Source of the DNA: Lutispora sp041687175
Lineage (GTDB): Bacteria > Bacillota > Clostridia > Lutisporales > Lutisporaceae
NCBI RefSeq assembly: GCF_041687175.1
Contig: NZ_JAWLCK010000151.1
Location: forward strand, 1-5,372
Reading direction: 5' to 3'
DNA length: 5,372 bases
Shown here in pieces: positions 1-5,184 of this stretch. How positions within the stretch are numbered: the first letter of the stretch is position 1; every line of letters begins with the position of its first letter. The position numbers and the translations under genes are program-made. The notes beneath the pieces are model-generated. The model had not been told where the DNA came from. It searched no databases and saw only the letters and a list, made by a program, of their open reading frames with translations.

Positions 1-1439
1 CTGATATAGATATTGCCCCTTACCTTATAAGACCGGATAAGAGCATTGTGCAGGTGAGAGGCAGGATAGAGAAGAATGCAGATGTTGTTGTAATAGGTGC
101 AGGAGGAGCTGGGCTTGCAGCTGCAGTATCGGCACATCAGAACGGTGCAAAAGTATTAGTTTTGGAAAAAATGCCTATGGTGGGAGGCAATACTATTATA
201 TCCGGTGCCGCATATAATGCAGTTGATCCTGAGCGACAGTTAGCCCAAGGTATAGAGGACTCTATTGATAAGCATTATACTCAGACCTACGAAGGTGGTG
301 ACAAGCTCGGGAAGCCTGAGTTGGTAAGAACCCTTGTGGAAAAGGCCTATCCAGCTCTTGAATGGCTTGAAAGTATGGGTATGAAGTTTAAAGATGAGAT
401 ATTTACGGTTTTAGGTGCATTATGGCCAAGGTCACATAAACCTGAAAAGCCTCTTGGAACAGGTTACATAGAGACATATATGGATTATATAAATAAGTAT
501 AGCAATGATATAGAAGTAATGCTAAATACAAGGGCAACTGAGCTTATAGTTGAAAATGGAAGGGTCGTAGGTGTTGAAGCAGAAAATAATCAAAACACGG
601 TTATAGCCAAAGCAAACAATGGTGTTATAATTGCAACTGGTGGATTTAGCGCCAATGTTCAAGCAAGAAACTACTATAACAAGATGTGGCCGGATCTTAC
701 GAATCTAAAAACAACCAATCGTCCTGGAATTACTGGTGATGGTATGTGGATGGCAGAGAAAATCGGTGCAAACCTGATAGGAATGGAGCAAATTCAGCTA
801 TTACCAATGGGTGAACCGGGTACAGGCAGCCTTAGCGGAAACATAGAGCAGGGCGTTGAAAATAGGATATTTGTCAATAAAGATGGTAACAGATTTGTTG
901 ATGAAGGTGCCAGGAGAGATGTAATGACTAAAGCCCTGTTCCAGCAGGAGGATAACTTTATGTGGGTTATCGTAGATAAACATTCTTATCCTACGGGAGA
1001 TACAACTAACAACTTTAACGAAACCATAGATCAGCTTGTGGAAGAAGGCAGGGCTTTTAAAGCCGATACACTGGAAGATTTGGCAAGACAAATAGAAGTT
1101 GATCCTGCAAACCTGATCAAATCAGTAGAAACCTTTAACATGGCTGTAGAGAAGAAAATAGCTGATCCATTCGGTAGAACATTATTTGAACATAAGATTG
1201 ATACTCCTCCTTTCTATGCAGGCCCAAGGGTGCCTACGGTTCATCATACTATGGGAGGCATAGAGATTAACACAAAGGCGCAAGTTCTTGATAAAGAGGG
1301 TAACATCATACCAGGACTATATGCAGCGGGAGAAGTAACTGGAGGAATCCACGGTTCGAACAGGCTTGGAGGTAATGCTGTGCCTGATACAGTGGTATTC
1401 GGAAAAATAGCAGGCGAAAGCGCTGCGAAAGCTGAATGA
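1..1439 (+). CDS. FAD-dependent oxidoreductase, fumarate/urocanate reductase-like (5' partial)
   Basis: This is the FAD-binding part of a flavocytochrome-c-type reductase, a family that reduces fumarate, urocanate or related enoates. A GTG at 48 could be read as a start, but the frame (codons from position 3) stays open to the left edge, and the residues before it (DIDIAPYLIRPDKS) resemble the linker that follows an FMN-binding domain in clostridial relatives. The true start is therefore outside the window. Visible motifs are the Rossmann loop GAGGAG (96-113), a downstream Glu-Lys closing the second strand, MVGGNT, the HHTMGG block (His at 1242 and 1245), and a C-terminal GGIHGSNRLGGNA with the conserved Arg at 1362. 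Compared with my memory of Shewanella Fcc3, the His of its QAHP motif is Leu here (QLLP, 792-806), and the Arg of its FDDSVR is Tyr (VDKHSY, 972-989). The substrate is thus uncertain. No heme motif or membrane segment is visible. Family is confident, substrate is not. Confidence 0.9.
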   Translation, partial: DIDIAPYLIRPDKSIVQVRGRIEKNADVVVIGAGGAGLAAAVSAHQNGAKVLVLEKMPMVGGNTIISGAAYNAVDPERQLAQGIEDSIDKHYTQTYEGGDKLGKPELVRTLVEKAYPALEWLESMGMKFKDEIFTVLGALWPRSHKPEKPLGTGYIETYMDYINKYSNDIEVMLNTRATELIVENGRVVGVEAENNQNTVIAKANNGVIIATGGFSANVQARNYYNKMWPDLTNLKTTNRPGITGDGMWMAEKIGANLIGMEQIQLLPMGEPGTGSLSGNIEQGVENRIFVNKDGNRFVDEGARRDVMTKALFQQEDNFMWVIVDKHSYPTGDTTNNFNETIDQLVEEGRAFKADTLEDLARQIEVDPANLIKSVETFNMAVEKKIADPFGRTLFEHKIDTPPFYAGPRVPTVHHTMGGIEINTKAQVLDKEGNIIPGLYAAGEVTGGIHGSNRLGGNAVPDTVVFGKIAGESAAKAE

Positions 1440-1455
1440 TAATAGTCCTTTTGAC

Positions 1456-1490
1456 AATATCCTGTGATTGATAAAAAATCACAGGATATT
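1456..1490 (+). terminator. Perfect 14-bp hairpin after the flavoprotein gene
   Basis: Bases 1456-1469 and 1477-1490 are perfect reverse complements around a 7-base loop, starting 16 bases after the flavoprotein stop codon. The position fits a transcription terminator. The usual T-run after the stem is weak (ATTATGG follows), so termination may be inefficient or rely on the next hairpin at 1523. Confidence 0.6.
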
Positions 1491-1522
1491 ATTATGGATA
1501 CGGAACATATACACCTGTGACA

Positions 1523-1557
1523 AAATAATAAGGCTTCCATCGGAAACCTTATTATTT
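1523..1557. terminator. Hairpin between convergent genes, likely bidirectional terminator
   Basis: An 11-bp perfect stem (1523-1533 with 1547-1557) continues past one C/A mismatch as a 4-bp stem (1535-1538 with 1542-1545) closed by a 3-base loop. Its outer arms are A- and T-rich, so transcripts from either side end in a U-rich stretch (ATTATTTAT on +, ATTATTTTG on -). It lies 11 bases beyond the cupin stop codon and is probably the main terminator for that gene, and a backup for the flavoprotein gene. Confidence 0.7.
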
Positions 1558-1568
1558 ATGAAGCAAAA

Positions 1569-2183
1569 TTAGCGGTCATGCTTTTTTTCTGCTTCTTCTG
1601 CATCTGCCTTAGTTTTATGAACTGTACCCCAAGGGTGTTGAGGTGGTGCATAGATAGAATAAAGCTTGATGGGTTTATTCCCTGTATTTATCAGGTTATG
1701 CCATGTTCCGGCAGGTATGATGAATATAAAGTCATCGGATACTCTTGCCTCAAAATCCAACTTGTCTTTTCTGTTTCCCATTTTCACTATTCCTTGGCCT
1801 TCTTCGATTCTTATGAATTGATCCAAGTGAGGGTGGATTTCTAAACCTATTTCACCTCCAACATCTATGCTCATCAAGGTAAGTTGTAAGTGTTTGCCTG
1901 TCCATAAAGCGGTACGAAAGTTCTTGTTTTTTTGAGTAGCTTCTTCAATATTAATAACAAAGGGTTTAGGACCATAATCCTTTTGTTTAGTATGGCTGCA
2001 ACTATCCTTTTTTTCTGTATAGTTAATGTAAACATTATTATAGTCTTCAGCATACTCTTCGTATTCTTTATACTCATCAAGATAATCTGTCAAGTATTCT
2101 TCATTATAAGGGGACTGATTAGTCCAATAAGGACACATATTCATGAAGTAGGGGCATGGATACTTTTTATATTGATTTTTCAT
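1569..2183 (-). CDS. Cupin-domain protein with tyrosine-rich N-terminal segment
   Basis: This encodes 204 residues from the ATG at 2183. That start is chosen because AAAGGAGC sits 7 bases upstream; the longer frame to 2216 adds 11 residues without a comparable site. Residues about 90-185 are a single RmlC-like cupin barrel. Motif 1 is HPH (117-119) followed by LDQF and EEGQG, and motif 2 is PAGTWHN (157-163). His117, His119 and His162 are the expected metal ligands; the usual Glu ligand position appears to be Gln122. Residues 1-60 are unusual: 13 tyrosines, many spaced 3-4 apart between 26 and 55, among many acidic residues, plus Cys10, Cys17 and Cys62. There is no signal peptide. The gene converges on the flavoprotein gene and diverges from the methyltransferase gene. 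Function is unknown: many small cupins are sugar- or metal-binding isomerases, dioxygenases or sensors. A spore-coat role is only a guess from the Tyr/Cys-rich extension. Confidence 0.9.
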   Translation of the reverse strand: MKNQYKKYPCPYFMNMCPYWTNQSPYNEEYLTDYLDEYKEYEEYAEDYNNVYINYTEKKDSCSHTKQKDYGPKPFVINIEEATQKNKNFRTALWTGKHLQLTLMSIDVGGEIGLEIHPHLDQFIRIEEGQGIVKMGNRKDKLDFEARVSDDFIFIIPAGTWHNLINTGNKPIKLYSIYAPPQHPWGTVHKTKADAEEAEKKHDR

Positions 2184-2190
2184 GTTATTC

Positions 2191-2198
2191 GCTCCTTT
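2191..2198 (-). promoter_or_regulatory. Ribosome binding site deciding the cupin start
   Basis: Read on the minus strand this is AAAGGAGC, 7 bases before the ATG at 2183. It favours that ATG over in-frame ATGs at 2216, 2210 and 2201, which have no comparable site at proper spacing. Confidence 0.75.
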
Positions 2199-2243
2199 CA
2201 TAGTCTCCATAATCATTTTATGCTCTATTAACAGTATATGTTC

Positions 2244-2272
2244 ATTAAATCTAAGATTAACTCATCCAACAA
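2244..2272 (-). promoter_or_regulatory. Possible housekeeping promoter for the cupin gene
   Basis: On the minus strand TTGTTG (2272-2267) and TTTAAT (2249-2244) are separated by 17 bases. The -10 matches the sigma-A consensus at 5 of 6 positions and the -35 at only 3 of 6. The predicted transcript would start about 55 bases before the cupin ATG. This is a weak call; an overlapping CATATACT (2240-2233) resembles a SigE -10, but no matching -35 was found. Confidence 0.35.
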
Positions 2273-2274
2273 GC

Positions 2275-2286
2275 TGCCCATGGGCA
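2275..2286. repeat. 12-bp perfect palindrome TGCCCATGGGCA in divergent intergenic region
   Basis: The 12 bases are self-complementary with no loop. They lie just upstream of the proposed cupin -35 and about 100 bases before the methyltransferase ATG. Such a position suits a dimeric regulator's binding site, but no regulator gene is in the window and a palindrome this short can arise by chance. Confidence 0.35.
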
Positions 2287-2388
2287 TGTCACCAATGAAA
2301 TTCCACTATCCTATTACATAGCTCATATAAATTGCAGTAATTATGGACAATCCCAGATGCATAGACATGCATAAAGGGGGATGAACCA

Positions 2389-3138
2389 ATGAATACTGAT
2401 ATATTAATTGAAAGTCAATCCCATGATGAATGGATTCAATACTCAAGCAGTCTATGGAATGGCAGTAAAATAGACGTGATTAAAAGAATAATCAATATAT
2501 TTACAAATCCAGAGGAAGTTGTTCTTGATCCATTTATGGGTACTGGGAGTACACTTGCGGCAGCAAATACTTTAGATAGGATGGCCATTGGTTTTGAAAT
2601 AAATGAAAAATGCATAACTACTGCTAATGAAAGGTTGAAGAGCTATAAAGATTGTTGCCAGATAATCCAGGATAGCTGTATTTATATTAATAAATACTTG
2701 TATGAAGAATCAGTGGATCTATGTGTTACTTCACCACCATGTTGGAATATATCCAATCGAAACCATACAAACCATAAAAAACATAAGGATCTTACTTCAT
2801 TGCAAAAAAATATAGGAAACACAAATAGTTATTCTTTATATTTAAATAATCTGGCTAAAGCCTTTTCAGGAGTGTATGAAGTCCTGAAGCCAAATAAAAT
2901 GTGTATTGTTATTGTAATGGATAAAAGGAAAAAAAACAGATTTTATCCTTTACATATAGACTTAGCTAATATCATGGCTGATATTGGATTTACACTGGAA
3001 GATTTAATAATATGGGATAGGAGGAAGGAACATAGTATTCTGGAAGCAGTTGATAATACCTATATTTATAAATCAAATATAGTACATGAGCATATCTGTA
3101 TATTTAGAAAGATAACAAAGGAAAGCAGAATACAATGA
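2389..3138 (+). CDS. DNA amino-methyltransferase (N4-cytosine/N6-adenine type), permuted motif order
   Basis: This encodes 249 residues from an ATG preceded by AAAGGGGG (2373-2380) at 8-base spacing. It would transfer a methyl group from S-adenosylmethionine to an exocyclic amino group of DNA. Residues 12-24 resemble the motif X lead-in of these enzymes (HDEW, then SLW). Motif I is DPFMGTGST (47-55), motif II is GFEI (68-71), an acidic motif III is at Asp95, and motif IV is TSPPCW (114-119). The remainder (YLNNLAKAF, VLKPN, FYPLHIDLA, GFTLEDLIIW) matches the front half of beta-class enzymes. Those normally run IV then I; here I precedes IV, so the protein looks circularly permuted. The Ser before Pro-Pro leans towards N4-cytosine. 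Cys replaces the Tyr of SPPYW. No separate target-recognition domain is obvious and the length is short. No restriction endonuclease gene is adjacent, so it appears to be an orphan. Two lines counted gave 28-32% GC against 45-52% in the flavoprotein gene, which may mean transfer. Confidence 0.85.
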   Translation: MNTDILIESQSHDEWIQYSSSLWNGSKIDVIKRIINIFTNPEEVVLDPFMGTGSTLAAANTLDRMAIGFEINEKCITTANERLKSYKDCCQIIQDSCIYINKYLYEESVDLCVTSPPCWNISNRNHTNHKKHKDLTSLQKNIGNTNSYSLYLNNLAKAFSGVYEVLKPNKMCIVIVMDKRKKNRFYPLHIDLANIMADIGFTLEDLIIWDRRKEHSILEAVDNTYIYKSNIVHEHICIFRKITKESRIQ

Positions 3139-3162
3139 AAATGTCGAAAAAGAGAAAAATAT

Positions 3163-3179
3163 GTTGTATTATGTACAAC
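3163..3179. repeat. Inverted repeat GTTGTA-N5-TACAAC over the -35 of the WG-gene promoter
   Basis: Bases 3163-3168 and 3174-3179 are perfect 6-bp inverted arms around TTATG. The right arm covers most of the proposed -35 (3172-3177), a typical place for a repressor operator. It could instead be a weak stem after the methyltransferase gene, but it has no T-run. No regulator is encoded nearby. Confidence 0.35.
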
Positions 3180-3200
3180 TGTGGCAATACTTGGTATAAT
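3172..3200 (+). promoter_or_regulatory. Sigma-A-type promoter with extended -10 for the WG-repeat gene
   Basis: A perfect TATAAT (3195-3200) is preceded by TGG, giving the extended -10 motif TGnTATAAT. A TGTACA at 3172-3177 matches the -35 consensus at 4 of 6 positions, with 17-base spacing. Transcription would start near 3207 and leave a leader of about 48 bases before the GTG at 3255. This indicates that the WG gene is transcribed separately from the methyltransferase gene. Confidence 0.7.
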
Positions 3201-3239
3201 TCAAAGGAGGAAAGCCAATTAACCAAAACATATGACTAA

Positions 3240-3246
3240 AAGGAGG
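3240..3246 (+). promoter_or_regulatory. Ribosome binding site AAGGAGG selecting the GTG start at 3255
   Basis: AAGGAGG ends 8 bases before the GTG at 3255, ideal spacing. The in-frame ATG at 3249 is only 2 bases away, too close to be used. A second AAAGGAGG at 3203-3210 has no start codon at suitable spacing and lies near the predicted transcript 5' end. Confidence 0.8.
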
Positions 3247-3254
3247 ATATGCTT

Positions 3255-4730
3255 GTGAAGAAAAGTAAAAGGATTATGGCGTTGGTATTATGCTCATTTT
3301 TAATTATGGGGATATTTAATCCAATCATCAGCATCAATGCCGCCAATCAAGAACCAATGGTAAAATGGTACGATTATTATTTTGAAGAATCTACAGAAGG
3401 TCTATTTAAGATTAATGTTGATGGCAAATACGGATTCATGGATCAAAATGGAAAAATAGTTATACCTGCAAAGTTTAATGGTGTTTGGGATTTTGATCAA
3501 GGTATGGCAGTGGCATATATTAGTGAACAAGCTGATGGCACATTTGGCTATAAGAGTAGATATGGATACATAGATAAATCTGGCAAAGAGATCATCCCAT
3601 TTAAATATGATTTTGTTGAGAATTTTAATGATGGAATTGCAAGAGTATCTATCGATAACAAATGGGGAATTATTGACAAAACAGGCAAAGAAATCGTAGA
3701 ACCAAAATATAGTGTTATGTATTATCCTTATGAAGGATTGATTGGAATATTGGAAGGAAGTTATTCCGATGGTAAATGGGGCTTTATAGACACAAAGGGT
3801 ACCCAAGTCATACCACCCATATATGAAAGCATAGGCAATTTTAGCGAAGGCTTAGCACCTGTGAAGCTGAATGGTAAGTTTGGTTTCATAGATAAAACAG
3901 GTAAAGAGGTACTACCGTTTATATATGAGCATGCAAATAGTTTTACACAAGGCCTTGCGGTAGTGAGAATTGACGGAAAAGTTGGATGCATAGATAAGAC
4001 AGGAAAAGTAATAGTACCTATAATCTATGATGATATTCAAGTACCCCTGGATGGCAATTTAATAGCAACTGTGGATTGGAAAAGAGGTCTGGTGGACAAG
4101 ACTGGAAAAGAAATAACTCAAATCAAGTATGACTATGTTGATTCTTTTTCGGATGGTATGGCTGTAGTAACCATCAATAATAAACAGGGATATATAGATG
4201 AGACGGGCAAAGAAGTTATACCTGTAAAGTATGACTTTGCTGATAATTTCAGTGAAGGAGTGGCATGTGTAGGAATTGATGGAAAGGCAGGTTATATAGA
4301 TAAGGCCGGAAAGGTAGTTATACCATTTAAGTATGATTACCCAAGTGAATGGGTTGACTCTAATTTCAATGATGGCTTTGCAGTAGTAACTCTAAACAAT
4401 AAACTGGGTATTATTGATAAAACTGGAAAAGAGATAACTCCCATAAATTATGATAATATTAGACAATTTAAAGAAGGTTTGGCTTTGGTAGGTGTGAGCA
4501 CACCAGGTGCTAATGAATGGGACTACAATTACAGTTATGGATATGTAGACAAGACAGGTAAGGAGATCATTCCTCTACAATATAGTCGAGCAGACTCTTT
4601 TAAAGATGGTATAGCAAGGGTTGAAATGAATGGAAAATATGGCCTATTGCAAAATCCATTGTTATCCAAAAACGAACCAGAAGCAAAAGCAGCGGAGACC
4701 GAAACAATTATAGCAAAGCCAACAGCATAA
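3255..4730 (+). CDS. Exported WG-repeat protein, cut off from its stalk domains by an in-frame stop
   Basis: This encodes 491 residues from GTG. Residues 1-30 are a Sec signal peptide: Lys/Arg-rich start, a hydrophobic core (about 7-27) and an Asn-Ala-Ala end. No lipobox is seen. From about residue 50 to 468 there are 11 full WG (KWG) beta repeats plus the start of a twelfth. The core pattern is aromatic-Gly-x-x-Asp-Lys-x-Gly-Lys, then Pro-x-x-Tyr-Asp, then a Phe-x-x-Gly block, mostly 34 residues long. Only two units keep the Trp of WG; the others have Tyr, Phe, Val, Arg, Gln, Ala or Leu. A linker rich in Ala, Glu and Lys ends in KPTA and then TAA (4728-4730). The same frame continues at once into two stalk domains up to 5135, so the complete ancestral protein was probably about 626 residues. 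It would act outside the membrane or at the cell surface. WG proteins are of poorly known function, probably binding or scaffold proteins. Confidence 0.88.
   Translation: MKKSKRIMALVLCSFLIMGIFNPIISINAANQEPMVKWYDYYFEESTEGLFKINVDGKYGFMDQNGKIVIPAKFNGVWDFDQGMAVAYISEQADGTFGYKSRYGYIDKSGKEIIPFKYDFVENFNDGIARVSIDNKWGIIDKTGKEIVEPKYSVMYYPYEGLIGILEGSYSDGKWGFIDTKGTQVIPPIYESIGNFSEGLAPVKLNGKFGFIDKTGKEVLPFIYEHANSFTQGLAVVRIDGKVGCIDKTGKVIVPIIYDDIQVPLDGNLIATVDWKRGLVDKTGKEITQIKYDYVDSFSDGMAVVTINNKQGYIDETGKEVIPVKYDFADNFSEGVACVGIDGKAGYIDKAGKVVIPFKYDYPSEWVDSNFNDGFAVVTLNNKLGIIDKTGKEITPINYDNIRQFKEGLALVGVSTPGANEWDYNYSYGYVDKTGKEIIPLQYSRADSFKDGIARVEMNGKYGLLQNPLLSKNEPEAKAAETETIIAKPTA
3402..4658 (+). repeat. Array of 11 full WG repeats plus a partial twelfth (coding)
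   Basis: Reading from the aromatic-Gly at 3429, unit lengths in residues are 44, 34, 38, 34, 34, 34, 34, 34, 39, 44 and 34; a final truncated unit starts at 4638. The span also includes the strand before the first unit. Units differ considerably at DNA level, so this is an old array rather than a recent tandem expansion. The longer units carry insertions just before the next repeat or in the Phe-Gly block. Confidence 0.85.
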
Positions 4731-5135
4731 AAGCTTATGCTGGATGGAGAATTGATACCTATAGAAGCATATAGCATAAATGGTAACAATTACTTCAAGC
4801 TTCGTGATTTGGCTATGATGTTAAAGGACACAGGTAAGAAGTTTGAAGTTACATGTGATGGAAATACAAATGCTATAAATCTATTAACAGGTAAAGCATA
4901 TACTCCGGTAGGTGGGGAACTTGCTGTTTCTTCAAATTCTGATGAAAAGATAGCGAAGGTTACTAATTCTAAGGTTCTACTAAATGGTGAGGAAATTTCT
5001 TTTGAAGCCTATATTATAGGTGGAAATACCTACTTTAAGCTTCGTGATGTAGGAATGGTAATTGATTTTGAGGTAACCTATGATAATGCAACCAAGAACA
5101 TAGGTATTAACACGTCATCTGGATATATTAAATAA
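4731..5135 (+). pseudogene. C-terminal stalk-domain pair of the WG protein, downstream of the in-frame stop
   Basis: This stretch is in the same frame as the WG gene and follows its TAA directly. It holds two copies of a stalk domain resembling the copper amine oxidase N-terminal domain, often found at the ends of clostridial surface proteins. Copy 1 starts at 4731 (KLMLDGE, EAYSINGNNYFKLRDLA) and copy 2 at 4971 (KVLLNGE, EAYIIGGNTYFKLRDVG). Both share the YFKLRD core and a later FEVT, and a 12-base identity, AAGCTTCGTGAT, recurs at 4797 and 5037. An internal ATG at 4737 would give 132 residues, but it lacks a ribosome binding site, lacks a signal peptide and cuts into the domain. It is therefore better read as the detached end of the upstream protein than as a gene. 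Aligning the copies puts the stop opposite Ser (TCT at 4968); TCA to TAA is one base. Readthrough or a sequencing error would restore one protein. If the stop is real, the surface-binding end is lost. Confidence 0.8.
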
Positions 5136-5147
5136 TAATTCAAAAAG

Positions 5148-5179
5148 AAGGCTACAGCAAAACTAATTGCTGTAGCCTT
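5148..5179 (+). terminator. 13-bp perfect hairpin, terminator-like and intron target
   Basis: Bases 5148-5160 and 5167-5179 are perfect reverse complements around the loop AACTAA, starting 13 bases after the stalk-domain stop codon. The GC-rich centre and position fit a Rho-independent terminator for the WG gene. The expected T-run is missing: AACAT follows, and then the group II intron. Group IIC introns prefer the 3' side of such hairpins. Confidence 0.75.
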
Positions 5180-5184
5180 AACAT

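Noticed and set aside
48..1439. GTG at 48 as the true start of the flavoprotein
   Set aside because: No AGGAGG-like site precedes it, and the frame is open to the left edge with residues resembling the family's interdomain linker.
1932..2231. Plus-strand ORF opposite the cupin with a hydrophobic translation
   Set aside because: It is a shadow of the Tyr/Asp/Glu-rich cupin N-terminus read antisense, with no ribosome binding site or recognisable domain. Other antisense ORFs over the flavoprotein and WG genes were dropped for the same reason.
2233..2240. Sporulation SigE-type -10 (CATATACT on the minus strand) for the cupin
   Set aside because: It matches 7 of 8 -10 positions, but no ATA-type -35 was found at the required spacing, so sporulation control is not supported.
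2281..2331. Sigma-A promoter for the methyltransferase gene (TATAAA at 2326-2331)
   Set aside because: No convincing -35 lies 16-18 bases upstream; TTCCAC at 2301 matches poorly and is 19 bases away.
3249..3254. ATG at 3249 as the WG-gene start
   Set aside because: It lies only 2 bases after AAGGAGG; the GTG at 3255 has 8-base spacing and gives a cleaner signal peptide.
3402..4658. CRISPR-like or tandem DNA repeat
   Set aside because: The periodicity is at protein level (WG units of 34-44 residues). The DNA units are diverged and there are no identical repeats with spacers.
4737..5135. Independent 132-residue gene starting at ATG 4737
   Set aside because: There is no ribosome binding site (AAAAGCTT precedes it), no signal peptide, the start falls inside the first stalk domain, and the frame is that of the upstream WG gene. 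It is better read as a detached C-terminus.
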